64,000 nt of DNA, taken from Kordiimonadaceae bacterium. GTDB taxonomy: Bacteria; Pseudomonadota; Alphaproteobacteria; Sphingomonadales; Kordiimonadaceae. Below the pieces are notes generated by a model. The model was not told where the DNA came from and made no database searches. It worked only from the letters and a program-made list of their open reading frames with translations. Shown one piece after another: positions 37,423 through 46,927 of the stretch; positions within the stretch are counted from its first letter, which is position 1; the number at the start of each line of letters is the position of its first letter. Location of the stretch: NCBI GenBank assembly GCA_017640725.1, contig JAEPQB010000001.1, positions 1,612,001 through 1,676,000 of the forward strand. The letters run 5' to 3'. A program made the translations under genes and the position numbers.

Positions 37423-39357
37423 ATGAAAAAATATGACAGCAACTGGATACTAGCCTGGACCCGAAATCTGCTCGCTTGTTGGGCGCTAATGGCGCTGACT
37501 TTCGGTGCGGCATCTTCAGCGCAAGAGGTGTCTGATACCGGGGAGGTTGAAGAGCCCTATCCCAATCTGGATGTGTTTGTTGACAGCGTGATGGAAACGC
37601 AGTTCAAGCTTCTTGATATCTCGGCCATGACCATTTCCATTGTGAAAGACGGTGAAGTGATCTTCGCCAAAGGGTATGGCATGCAGAACCGGGAAGAGGG
37701 CATTCCCGTCACACCAGATACCTCACTCTTCCGCATTGGTTCCACCTCCAAGCTGTTCACATGGACAGCAGTGATGCAGCAATATGAGCGAGGCAATTTG
37801 GACCTGGATGCCGACGTGAACCAGTATCTAACCGGCTTCCAGATACCAGATACATTTGATGAACCCATTACCCTCAAGCACATCCTTACGCACACACCAG
37901 GGTTTGAAGATGGTGGCCTGGGGTATCTGATCACCCATAATGCTGAGGATGCGGCGACGATCGAAGAGTTCGCATCAAACTACATCCCGGCCAGAGTAAA
38001 CGAACCAGGAAAGTACGGCTCATACTCTAATTATGGCACGGCTCTCGCTGGCTACATTGTGCAAAATGTAACGGGTGTGCCGTTTGACGAGTATATCGAG
38101 CAAAACATTCTCGAACCGCTTGGCATGAACAACACCACTTTCCGCGAACCGCTACCCGAGAATTTGGCCGGCGGTATGACTGTGGGTTACAAGCGCGAAG
38201 CAGGCGTTTACGAACCACAACCTTATGAAATCATTGGTGGTGGCAGGCCGGCTGGCTCTATTGCATCAACCGCCTCAGACATGACCAAATTCATGATGGC
38301 GCATCTCAATGGTGGCCGGTTGGGTGATGCCCAAATATTGCAGCCCGAAACGGCAGCGCTAATGCATTCAGTTTTGTTCCAGCCGGACGCGCGTTTGGGC
38401 GGTATGGCCTATGGCTTTTATGAAGAATACATAAATGGCCGCCGCTTGATCGGCCACGGCGGAGACACGTTCCAGTTTCACACTGATATGATCCTCGATA
38501 TGCCGGAAAATCTGGGTATTTTCATTTCCTATCAGACCATTACGGGCACCAAGGGCCGTACCGAGTTCAACAAGATTTTCTATAACACATACTATCCAGC
38601 GGAGCTCGAAGCGATTGTACCGCCGGAGGATTTCAACGAGCGGGCGCACAAATACGCCGGCAACTATTCCTTTTGGCGCAGAAATTTCAGCACGCTCGAA
38701 AAAGCCATGAGTATCCCCAGTGGAGGTTTCACTGTGGCACCGTCCGAGCAAAACACTCTGATCTTTTCTGGCTTGGAAAATCCCGTTCAGCTGGTTGAAA
38801 TCGGTGAAAACCTGTTCAGGCAAATTGACGGCCCAATGAAAGTGGCGTTCGGTGAAGACGAAGATGGCAACATCCAAGACCTGTATATCGACTTCTTACC
38901 CTTCATGGCAATGAGTCGCACGCCTACGCTGGAAACCGCCTTTTTCAAGTTGATACTGCCGCTCTTGTCCATCCTGATTTTCTTCACCGTTTGGGTTGGC
39001 TGGCTATACCGCCGTAAAGAGTTCAAGGCGATGGAATCCGGCGAGACAGCGGCCATTAAACTGTCGCTGGCAACAAGCGGCCTGAACCTACTGTTCATCT
39101 TTATGTTTATCGGAATTTTCGCGACGTATCAGGTTGATCTTTTCTTTGAGATCCCAACAGTCTTGAAGCTCAGCCTCATACTACCACTCCTGATCATCCC
39201 AGCCACATTGGGTGTCGCGTATTTTGCTGTGAAAATGTGGCGCGAGGGATTTTGGCGGCCAGGTCGGCGCATCCATTATTCACTGGTCGCAGTGGCAAGC
39301 TTGTTCATGCTGTTTTTCTACAGCTACTGGAACATGCTGGGCTGGCAGTATCTGTAA
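37423..39357 (+). CDS. Membrane-anchored beta-lactamase-family serine hydrolase A
   Basis: 644 residues with a strong AGAGGAGA ribosome binding site, 17 bases after dgcA. Signal peptide to about residue 33. Class C beta-lactamase/DD-peptidase fold with S107-T-S-K110, Y201-S-N203 and H345-G-G. After about residue 500 come four transmembrane segments, so the catalytic domain faces the periplasm. Relatives include D-aminopeptidases, esterases and peptidoglycan DD-peptidases. In this operon a role in freeing D-residues from peptides is plausible. Close paralogue of the next gene. Confidence 0.88.
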   Translation: MKKYDSNWILAWTRNLLACWALMALTFGAASSAQEVSDTGEVEEPYPNLDVFVDSVMETQFKLLDISAMTISIVKDGEVIFAKGYGMQNREEGIPVTPDTSLFRIGSTSKLFTWTAVMQQYERGNLDLDADVNQYLTGFQIPDTFDEPITLKHILTHTPGFEDGGLGYLITHNAEDAATIEEFASNYIPARVNEPGKYGSYSNYGTALAGYIVQNVTGVPFDEYIEQNILEPLGMNNTTFREPLPENLAGGMTVGYKREAGVYEPQPYEIIGGGRPAGSIASTASDMTKFMMAHLNGGRLGDAQILQPETAALMHSVLFQPDARLGGMAYGFYEEYINGRRLIGHGGDTFQFHTDMILDMPENLGIFISYQTITGTKGRTEFNKIFYNTYYPAELEAIVPPEDFNERAHKYAGNYSFWRRNFSTLEKAMSIPSGGFTVAPSEQNTLIFSGLENPVQLVEIGENLFRQIDGPMKVAFGEDEDGNIQDLYIDFLPFMAMSRTPTLETAFFKLILPLLSILIFFTVWVGWLYRRKEFKAMESGETAAIKLSLATSGLNLLFIFMFIGIFATYQVDLFFEIPTVLKLSLILPLLIIPATLGVAYFAVKMWREGFWRPGRRIHYSLVAVASLFMLFFYSYWNMLGWQYL

Positions 39358-39392
39358 TCCAAAACAATAAATTAGCGACACAGGGGGATCAA

Positions 39393-41306
39393 ATGAGGAT
39401 AAGTCTGTCAATTAACGCATGGAAAAAACATGTCGTAGCTTTATTGGTGACGCCACTGTTGGTTTTAACCGGCGCAGCATATGCACAGGCACCAGATGTC
39501 ACGAACCCAGCTGTGGTTGAGGCTTTTGTGGACGGTGTCGTCACGCCACTGATGCGGCAGAACCACAGCCCTTCAGGTGTTGTGACGCTGATGAAGGACG
39601 GGGAAGTTATCTTCTCCAAGGGTTACGGCCATATTGATGTTGATAAGCGTGTTCCTGTTGACCCGGCGACGAGTTTGTTTCGGCCGGGCTCTATATCCAA
39701 GCTTTTCACCTGGGTCTCGGTTATGCAGCTTGTGGAGCAAGGCAAACTCGATCTGGACATCGATGTAAATCAGTATCTGAAAACGTTTCAGGTAACAGAT
39801 AGTTGGCCCGGTCAGCCAGTAACACTGCGCCACATTATGACTCACACCGGCGGATTTGAGGACGGTGCGCTTGGGTTTCTTATCATCGATGACCCTGAAC
39901 GGATCATCCCCCTGCATGAAGCCATGGCCAGGTATCAGCCTGACCGGATCAATCCACCCGGTGAGCATGTCGCTTATTCGAACTGGGCGACGGCACTGGC
40001 TGGGTTGATCGTTGCCAACGTATCTGGCGTCGAATTCAACGACTATGTGCAGCAGAATATTTTTGATGTCTTGGGTATGAAGCATGCCACTTTTGCTGAG
40101 CCTGTGCCGCCTCACCTGCAGAAGCATGTGGCCAAAGCATATGGCTATGAAGCCGGCGCCTATGTCGAAAAAAACTATGAAATCATCTCCAACTTCGCGC
40201 CAGCGGGTGCCTTGGCAGCCAGCGCTCATGACATGACCAAATTCGCCCAAGCCCTGTTAAACGAGGGGGAATACAACGGTGGGCGTATTCTGGAGCCTCA
40301 AACGTTGCGGCAGATGCTGGACGAGGGGTTTACTCACGACAGCAGGGTCGCCGGTATGGGGCTGGGTTTTGTCAAACGCCGACTGGGTGCGGCAGACCTG
40401 TCTGTTTATGGCCATGATGGCGGCACGACGGTTTTCCTATCGCATTTTGGTCTGTCGCAAAAAGAAGACCTGATGCTGTTTTCGTCATTCAGTGGTCCGG
40501 GTGCAGCGCCAACGCATATTGGTTTTGTGAAAAGCTTTTATGACGAGTTTTATCCGCGCGCAGTGCCAGCCATCGAGCCGCCATCGGACTTTGCGGACCG
40601 CGCCGGAAAATATGCGGGTACCTACAATGCCTATCGCAGCAACTTTAACGGCATTGACGCCCTGATGCGCGCCCTAACGGGCACACAAGTCACGCCAATG
40701 CCCGACAATACACTGCTGATCGGTGAGACCAGATACGTGGAGGAGGCACCCAACCTGTTTCGTGCGGTAGATGACTATGCGCGGATTGCGTTCCAGGAAG
40801 ACAGCAGTGGCAAAATAGTCGGCATGGTGGTGGACGGCGTCGGCGTTAACCAAAGCTATCCTGCGCCATTTTACGAAACCGCCCCCTTCACCTTTGGCCT
40901 GTTGGTATTAGCCGTCATTGTGTTTAGCGGCGTCTTTTTACGGCTTGCCTATCAATGGTCAGTGTTTAAGGCGACGGCGGGCGTTGAAAACAAAGCCCAG
41001 CTGGCGTCAATCGCCGTGGCCGGCGCTAACCTGCTGTTTTTTATCGTCCTAATATTGACTGTCAGCAAAGGCATTAATGAGCTCGTCTACGAGATCCCAA
41101 CCATATTCAGGGTTGGCCTGGTGCTGCCTTTGCTCGCAACAGCCGCTACCTTTTATCATATCTATTTATTGGTCGGAATTTGGCGAGAAAGTCATCTCAA
41201 AAGTATTGGTGCGCGCATTCGGTACAGTATCGTATCGCTGCTCGGCCTCGGGCTTGTGTGTTTTTATTACTTCTGGAATTTCCTTGGGTTTCAGTATCAC
41301 ACCTAG
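39393..41306 (+). CDS. Membrane-anchored beta-lactamase-family serine hydrolase B
   Basis: About 637 residues from ATG 39393 (AGGGGGA upstream); the longest frame from 39237 overlaps gene A and lacks a signal peptide at its front. Same layout as gene A: signal peptide ending AYAQA, S100-I-S-K103, YSN, HDGG in place of HGG, then a second domain and four C-terminal transmembrane helices. The two share long similar stretches (LFTW..VMQ, LDLD.DVNQYL, GFEDG.LG), which points to tandem duplication followed by divergence, perhaps toward different substrates. Confidence 0.88.
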   Translation: MRISLSINAWKKHVVALLVTPLLVLTGAAYAQAPDVTNPAVVEAFVDGVVTPLMRQNHSPSGVVTLMKDGEVIFSKGYGHIDVDKRVPVDPATSLFRPGSISKLFTWVSVMQLVEQGKLDLDIDVNQYLKTFQVTDSWPGQPVTLRHIMTHTGGFEDGALGFLIIDDPERIIPLHEAMARYQPDRINPPGEHVAYSNWATALAGLIVANVSGVEFNDYVQQNIFDVLGMKHATFAEPVPPHLQKHVAKAYGYEAGAYVEKNYEIISNFAPAGALAASAHDMTKFAQALLNEGEYNGGRILEPQTLRQMLDEGFTHDSRVAGMGLGFVKRRLGAADLSVYGHDGGTTVFLSHFGLSQKEDLMLFSSFSGPGAAPTHIGFVKSFYDEFYPRAVPAIEPPSDFADRAGKYAGTYNAYRSNFNGIDALMRALTGTQVTPMPDNTLLIGETRYVEEAPNLFRAVDDYARIAFQEDSSGKIVGMVVDGVGVNQSYPAPFYETAPFTFGLLVLAVIVFSGVFLRLAYQWSVFKATAGVENKAQLASIAVAGANLLFFIVLILTVSKGINELVYEIPTIFRVGLVLPLLATAATFYHIYLLVGIWRESHLKSIGARIRYSIVSLLGLGLVCFYYFWNFLGFQYHT

Positions 41307-41355
41307 CGCGCACAAACAGAAACACGGTCGATAGGCAAACCAATAGGAGAACCAA

Positions 41356-42507
41356 ATGGCACAAAACACTCGCCGTACATTTTTGCGCACTGCCGCTGCA
41401 GCTGTTGCATTTCCCATGGTGAATTTTGGCAGTTACCGCGTGTTTGCCCGATCGGAAACAGCCTATAGTGCCAGAGCCATTGATCTTGTGAACTCGAGCC
41501 TGGTCATCGACATGCTGTCGATCCTGCCGCCACTTGGCCCGATGTTTTTGGCAGCCTTTGGCGAAGACCCCAAAAGGGTTGATGGCGCCGTGATTGACGA
41601 TGACCACCTGGCCAAGCTTTTGTCGATGGGGATTGATGTGTTCCACCCCGCAGTTGGCGTTGGCACACGCGAAGAAGCGTACATGGTGATGGCACGCAAC
41701 AATGCCTATGCCAGCGAACATCCGGATGTTCTGGTGCGGGTCGACAGCGTTGAGGATTTCGAGCGCGTTCGCGCCAAAGACAAGATTGGTTACATCCTGG
41801 GGCTTCAGTCGGCGGGCCATTTCGCGGAACTGGATGACATCGACCTGTTTTACAATCTTGGCCAGCGCGTTTGCCAGCTGACTTACAACAGCCGCAATCT
41901 GATTGGCACAGGCGCCACAGACCGGTCTGATGGTGGCCTGAGCGACTTTGGTGTGCGCGTGGTTGAACGCATGAACGCGGTTGGCATGGCAATCGACGTG
42001 TCCCACTGCGGCGATCGCACCACACTTGATGCGTTTGAGTTTTCCCAAAAGCCTGTGCTGATCACACACTCAAATTGCCGGGCATTGGTGCCAGGTCACC
42101 CCAGATGCAAAACCGATGAAGCGATCCTTGCTGTCAAGAAGTCAGGCGGTGTTATGGGGATTACAGGGGTGAGGAATTTCATTCGAGACAAGGAACCAAC
42201 AACCATCGAGCATATGCTTGATCACTATGACCATGTGGCGCGCCTCATCGGTGTGGAGCATCTGGGCGTTGGGTCTGACATGGACCCTGACGGCTATGAC
42301 GACATCCCGGAACCGGCCTACAGCGCGCTCAAGGGTGGATACAAAGACAGCTATAGCTTCCGCGACAAGATTGACACGGACGGTTTTGACCACCCCAAGC
42401 GAATGTATGACCTGACCGAGGGCCTGATCCGAAGAGGCTACTCCAACGCCGATATCGAAGGCATTCTTGGCGGCAACTTCAAGCGTGCGCTTGCTTCCAT
42501 TTGGTGA
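41356..42507 (+). CDS. Tat-exported M19 (renal dipeptidase)-like protein with altered metal site
   Basis: 383 residues, AGGAGA site 6 bases upstream. Twin-arginine signal NTRRTFLRTAAAAVAF at the N-terminus implies export of a folded protein. The barrel follows M19: YNLGQRVCQLTYNSRN, GLSDFGVRVVERMN, GMAIDVSHCGD (His), ITHSNCRAL (His), HPRCKTDEA and HLGVGSDMDPDG. The usual first metal pair His-x-Asp is missing (residues 51-57 read IDMLSIL), and the bridging Glu position reads LQSAGHF. It may bind a single metal, use a different chemistry or be inactive. M19 enzymes cleave dipeptides with a C-terminal D-residue, which fits this operon. Confidence 0.85.
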   Translation: MAQNTRRTFLRTAAAAVAFPMVNFGSYRVFARSETAYSARAIDLVNSSLVIDMLSILPPLGPMFLAAFGEDPKRVDGAVIDDDHLAKLLSMGIDVFHPAVGVGTREEAYMVMARNNAYASEHPDVLVRVDSVEDFERVRAKDKIGYILGLQSAGHFAELDDIDLFYNLGQRVCQLTYNSRNLIGTGATDRSDGGLSDFGVRVVERMNAVGMAIDVSHCGDRTTLDAFEFSQKPVLITHSNCRALVPGHPRCKTDEAILAVKKSGGVMGITGVRNFIRDKEPTTIEHMLDHYDHVARLIGVEHLGVGSDMDPDGYDDIPEPAYSALKGGYKDSYSFRDKIDTDGFDHPKRMYDLTEGLIRRGYSNADIEGILGGNFKRALASIW

Positions 42508-42512
42508 GCGTT

Positions 42513-45500
42513 CTATTTGCCGGCAATTTTCCTGAATTCTCTTTCAGCCAAGGGTTTGCACTTGTCGCGCTCTTCTTTGCTTTGCGCGTATGAGCAAAAG
42601 GTCTTCACAAAGTCATCGATCGTTTTTGCTTTCTTGAATTTTTTGGCAACCGGTTTGGCGCGCTTTATCAGCTGACGGCATTGCTCGAGAGTGGAGCCCG
42701 GATTTTGGCGCAGGCATTCCCGCTCCAAATCATTGGCTGGCTTTTGCACGGGTTTTTTTAGTGGCTGTCCCCAAGGGTCGGTGGTGGCGGAATTGTTGTT
42801 TTCACCAGACAATGTGCGACCTGCGCCTTGCTGTGATTGTTTGAAGGCCTCCCAGTCCGCTTTGCCCATGATAAGGTCGGTAGCAGAGGGCCGAGACTGA
42901 CCCCGTGCAATCATGGTATCGACCGTTCTTTGCACTTCCTGCCGATTGGCTTCCACTTTGGCGTCGAGCTCTGCGTTACGTGTATTGATCGCAGACTGCA
43001 TACTTTGAAGGCCCTGTCCAAGCGACAGGAAACCTTCGGCGAGTGCCGCACGGGCCGCAGCGTCGCGCCGGGCTTTTTCTTCCCTTTCCCGCTGAACGTC
43101 GCTCAGTTCTGCTTGCATTTGCGCGTTCGCTGCCGCTTTGTCCTGATCGCGCTGCGCCGCCAACTGCTGCCGGATGCGGTTTGCACTTGTTGGATCGCCG
43201 CCCGCGTCCGAGAAGGTGAAACTTGACCGCGCCCCGTCACCCTGAGAACCAGTCCCCCAAGCATCATTGGCTGCATCATTGGCCGCTGTTTGAGCAGCTG
43301 CCTGTTTTTGCTCTGCTTCCACTTCAGCGATCAACGTCGCACCGGGCTGCAGGTCCACCCCGTCATAAGGATGCAGGCCAAGCGCCAAATTCATCCGCAT
43401 TGCGTCCACAACGTCGGCGTGGCGCATGCCTTCCGGCAAGGCAAGGCGACCCGCCTTAACCTCTTTGGCATAGGCTGCCCTAACCGCCTCAAACCGGTTT
43501 TTTTCCGAAGAGATTGTATCCTGCAAATTAAAGAAAGTTTTGCGCATCTTGTTCTCTGCGGCCTGGTGGATTGTTGTGCCATCAGAAGATATTGGAATTT
43601 TCCCAAGTTGCTCACCGGCCAGCCAGCCAACGTCAAACGCCCCCTTCAGCTGGCCATAGCCCGGCACGATTTTGCCCATGACGGCCTCGGTGGCTTTGTC
43701 TTTCAACTCGTCAGCCACCATGTCTTTGGCGTTGTCCCAGGCTGCCGCGTAGTTGCCTTCATACAGCTCTATGCCAACCTTGGTTGTTACCTCATAGCCC
43801 TTCATGAGCTTGTCGACTTTATCCATGGCGCCCAATGCGCCAGAAAACACTTTTTGGCCGCCTTGGTTGAGGGATTTCCTGAGGCCTGACGTATCTTCGG
43901 GCGCGTCATAACCAAGCTTGAACCGCCCAACTTCGGTGGTCTGGTTGGACCATGGGTCGATAACGACCGGTGTGTTGTCCTCAGATCCGTTCCCGTTCGA
44001 CTGTAGCGTGTTTTCCGGAATTGCGATCAATTGGTTTGCGGGAGGCGGTGACCCGTCATCGCCGCCGCCACCAGAATCAGAGGCGATTTGGCTTAATAAG
44101 GTTGCGTCGCCTGTGTTTCTGAGGTTGTCAACTTCGCGGGCAGTTTCGCTGTGTTCATAGGCACCTAGTTGCGCATTGGTTTCTGCGGCCACACTTTGAC
44201 GCCAGACGCTGTCTTGAAGATAGCGCTCGCGGACATCCAACTCCGTACTTTGTTGGTAATGCTGGTCTTTCATATCCTGTAGTTTCTTGGATGCCGCCTC
44301 GTGCTCATCAGAGCCTTCGGCCAATTGCGCTAGATCCAGCTCGGCTCGCTTGATACGGTCACTGTCTTCGTCAAGAATTTGCCGCCCGAAATTGATCTGG
44401 CGATGCTCGCCGTCAATTTCCCGAAAGCTTTTGGCCTCCATATCTGCGACCACCCGGTCCTGGATGCTTTTTTGTATATCGGTGAATTTTTTCAGGTCCT
44501 GGTCGTCGGCAACATCAGCAGCGGCGTCAACAGGGATTCGGGTTTTGGTGTCTTCGATAGCGGACAAAACCTTTTCCGCTTCCAGATTGCTGGCCTCGCC
44601 ACTTTCGGTTTCGATTCTGTCAATTTCTTGCCGAATAATGTCTATTTTATCCTGTCTTTTTTTCGCTTCTGGAGCGTTTTTATCGACGGACATATCCAGC
44701 ATCTTTTTGGTCGATTTTGAAAACCGCTCATAGGCATCGCGCTTCGGCCCATCCAAAACGCTGTCAATTGTCATGCCATCAGAGGCGCGCACTTCCGCAG
44801 CTTTGTTGATCAGGTCGTGGGCATGCACGGCATCCTGGCCAACCTGTTGGTCGATCATGGAAGCATGAACGAATGTTTCCATGTTGCTGGCCATGGCTTC
44901 TGCTTTGGCGCGGTAAGCTGCAGTGCCCGGCGTTTCAGCGAGCAACTGCATGTCTTTGTTGGCGGTCATGTTCAAAATGCGAACTTCTGAAGTGGACTCG
45001 TGGTCGCTTACAAGGGGGGCGTCGTCTTCAAAATATTGGCCGTATTTTTCGCGATCATCGAGGCCAAGTTGCTTTGCATAAACGACAATCTGCTTGCCTG
45101 TTTCCTCGTCAACCGTCCAGTCGGTGTCAGAGTCCCAGCCGGAACTGTTGGGGTTGTCTACCATTCGGTTTGTTTCCGGGTCCAAGACCTGCAGCGGGGT
45201 GCCGTCGGATGCCAGAACATAGGGATTGCTGGATGACTGCTGCGCCCTGTTCACCAAGAGGTTTACCAGTGGCTGTCTTGCTTTCGAAACGTACTTTTTG
45301 CTGTCATTTTGAAACCGCCTTTCTGTCTCCGCGATTTCTTTCAGCCTTTGTGTTCGATCCAGGTTTTTGTTGTTGCGTATGTTCTTTATTTGGCGGTCTT
45401 TTTCAACACGCAACTCACTGACTTTGTTGAGTGACCAATTGAACCTCACCATGGCCGCTCGCACTCGATTGTCTTGGGTAATGTCATACGTGTCGTCAGA

Positions 45501-45560
45501 AAAAGCGCCAAAAGCACAGGCCAGACAAAAGACGATTGTCAAACTGAGGTGACGTATCAT
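42513..45560 (-). CDS. Large exported coiled-coil protein of unknown function
   Basis: 1015 residues; not recognised. Sec signal peptide MIRHLSLTIVFCLACAFGAFS. Long charged helical stretches at roughly 40-100, 260-420 and 790-890 suggest coiled coils. The middle (about 590-660) is a less charged helical region with GNYAAAWDNAKDMVADELKD and GYGQLKGAFDVGWLAGEQLGK stretches, reminiscent of the segments before toxin tips in polymorphic toxins, but this is weak. Four Cys lie near the C-terminus (two spaced pairs), possibly disulphides. Last gene of a four-gene minus-strand operon of exported proteins, ending 5 bases from the M19 stop. Confidence 0.8.
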   Translation of the reverse strand: MIRHLSLTIVFCLACAFGAFSDDTYDITQDNRVRAAMVRFNWSLNKVSELRVEKDRQIKNIRNNKNLDRTQRLKEIAETERRFQNDSKKYVSKARQPLVNLLVNRAQQSSSNPYVLASDGTPLQVLDPETNRMVDNPNSSGWDSDTDWTVDEETGKQIVVYAKQLGLDDREKYGQYFEDDAPLVSDHESTSEVRILNMTANKDMQLLAETPGTAAYRAKAEAMASNMETFVHASMIDQQVGQDAVHAHDLINKAAEVRASDGMTIDSVLDGPKRDAYERFSKSTKKMLDMSVDKNAPEAKKRQDKIDIIRQEIDRIETESGEASNLEAEKVLSAIEDTKTRIPVDAAADVADDQDLKKFTDIQKSIQDRVVADMEAKSFREIDGEHRQINFGRQILDEDSDRIKRAELDLAQLAEGSDEHEAASKKLQDMKDQHYQQSTELDVRERYLQDSVWRQSVAAETNAQLGAYEHSETAREVDNLRNTGDATLLSQIASDSGGGGDDGSPPPANQLIAIPENTLQSNGNGSEDNTPVVIDPWSNQTTEVGRFKLGYDAPEDTSGLRKSLNQGGQKVFSGALGAMDKVDKLMKGYEVTTKVGIELYEGNYAAAWDNAKDMVADELKDKATEAVMGKIVPGYGQLKGAFDVGWLAGEQLGKIPISSDGTTIHQAAENKMRKTFFNLQDTISSEKNRFEAVRAAYAKEVKAGRLALPEGMRHADVVDAMRMNLALGLHPYDGVDLQPGATLIAEVEAEQKQAAAQTAANDAANDAWGTGSQGDGARSSFTFSDAGGDPTSANRIRQQLAAQRDQDKAAANAQMQAELSDVQREREEKARRDAAARAALAEGFLSLGQGLQSMQSAINTRNAELDAKVEANRQEVQRTVDTMIARGQSRPSATDLIMGKADWEAFKQSQQGAGRTLSGENNNSATTDPWGQPLKKPVQKPANDLERECLRQNPGSTLEQCRQLIKRAKPVAKKFKKAKTIDDFVKTFCSYAQSKEERDKCKPLAEREFRKIAGK

Positions 45561-45584
45561 TCCCCGTCTCCCGTTGTTTTAGTT

Positions 45585-46349
45585 TCAGTCATCGATGACC
45601 CCCGCCTCTGTCCAGTGCGCCTCAAGCTGACGCAAGGTTTGACGAAGCTCAGGTGTCGCGCGGCTGTCAAATCGGATTTGATCCATCAGGCTTTGTGCGG
45701 TTTCGTCATCCCCTACACGGCGAAACAGAATGGCGGTCGACAATTGCACTGCAGGATGCAAGTCCATGTAGGGACGGAAAAAATGAATGCCCTGCCAAGG
45801 CTTGCCAGCTCTCAAGTACGCAAAAACCATGCGGTCGAGCAGTGTGGCGATGGCAAAATCGGGCGCGGCCATAAACGTACGTTCCGCGACGCGCAGTGAA
45901 CCAAGCCAATCTTCCCGTTCCATTAGAAAGTCGATGTGCAAGACCCGTCCACTCAAATCATCGGACGCAAATTTTTCCAACATCACAAAAGCATTTAATG
46001 CTTCGAGAGCGAACTCCGGAACATGACGTTGGTCATAGTAGATGGATGAGGCCAGTTGCCATACGGGCGCAGCCTCGGGGGCCAAAACGGAGGCTTCCTC
46101 GACGTGGCGAAGGGCTTGCTTCAAGTCTTCCGAAATTCCTGACACTTTGAACTGTCGGTAGAAGTCATTGCCATGCGTTAGCAATGCCATCGCAAGCATT
46201 GTTCGGTTGAGTTCAGTGTCTTCTTGCTGCAGTGCAGCGCGTGCTTGTTGCACATCACGAAATTCGGGATCAGCGTCTTCGGCCACTTGCGCTGCGGCCA
46301 TGCCAGCGCACAAGAAGCATAGGGCGAAGACGGTGCCCACTCTGATCAT
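45585..46349 (-). CDS. Exported TPR-like helical repeat protein
   Basis: 254 residues. Signal peptide ends near GMAAAQ. The mature part is alpha-helical with TPR-like units (LKQALRHVEEASVLAPEAAPVWQLASSIYYDQ; LGSLRVAERTFMAAPDFAIATLLDRMVFAYLRAGKPWQGI, described by their A/L/Y spacing). It probably acts as a periplasmic scaffold. It lies 11 bases after the preceding gene and 24 before the large coiled-coil gene, so it belongs to the same operon. Confidence 0.8.
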   Translation of the reverse strand: MIRVGTVFALCFLCAGMAAAQVAEDADPEFRDVQQARAALQQEDTELNRTMLAMALLTHGNDFYRQFKVSGISEDLKQALRHVEEASVLAPEAAPVWQLASSIYYDQRHVPEFALEALNAFVMLEKFASDDLSGRVLHIDFLMEREDWLGSLRVAERTFMAAPDFAIATLLDRMVFAYLRAGKPWQGIHFFRPYMDLHPAVQLSTAILFRRVGDDETAQSLMDQIRFDSRATPELRQTLRQLEAHWTEAGVIDD

Positions 46350-46360
46350 GATGAACTCCT

Positions 46361-46927
46361 TTAATCCACCTCGAAAGACAGGTCGAACTCGAGATAGGCA
46401 AGCTGACGAAGGTTTTGCACCGCGATGGTTATGCGGCCGTTTTTGTCAATTTGTTTTTTAGGGATGAAAACCACGCCTTGGATCGTTTCGCCTGGGTTGA
46501 TTGGCCGGGCCTTCAGCGTTTTTTTGGCTAGCTCATTGCGCAAAATTGACATGCGATAGTTGCCTTTTTCCCCGCCGCCCGGGTCGATGTCTTTGACAAC
46601 AGCATTCAGATCAGCCAGTTCCACTTTGCCTTTTTTGCCAAACACTTCAAACTCACTCAGCAAAATCCTCACTGGGGAGTTGTTTGTAATTGCCACGTCG
46701 ATTGTTTTGAACTTGTCGACCTTTTTTCCGAACAAACGGCGCTGTTCTCGTTTGCCAAAATTGTCGACCCCAACCTCGACGCCCCGTTCTTCCTGCCAGG
46801 TGGGATAAAAGCTGCCTTCGCGAAACTTGATGTCCTGCGTTTTTGCAGCAGCATAATCATCTGCGAGAGCTGACTGTGTGATGCCACCAGCAAGCAGGGT
46901 CAGGAGGGCAATCAGGCGCAAACTCAT
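46361..46927 (-). CDS. Small exported beta-rich protein of unknown function
   Basis: 188 residues; family not recognised. Signal peptide ends ALADD. The mature part looks like one immunoglobulin-like beta sandwich: alternating hydrophobic strands, a KTIDVAITNNSPVRILL segment, PGETIQGVVFIPKK and a terminal AYLEFDLSFEVD strand. The ATG lies in a 4-base overlap with the upstream gene. Likely a periplasmic partner of the other exported proteins of the operon. Confidence 0.75.
   Translation of the reverse strand: MSLRLIALLTLLAGGITQSALADDYAAAKTQDIKFREGSFYPTWQEERGVEVGVDNFGKREQRRLFGKKVDKFKTIDVAITNNSPVRILLSEFEVFGKKGKVELADLNAVVKDIDPGGGEKGNYRMSILRNELAKKTLKARPINPGETIQGVVFIPKKQIDKNGRITIAVQNLRQLAYLEFDLSFEVD

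Noticed and set aside
41197-42069. 290-codon antisense frame opposite the M19 gene
   Set aside because: Long but opposite a clear M19 protein with Tat signal; composition follows the codon pattern of the sense strand.
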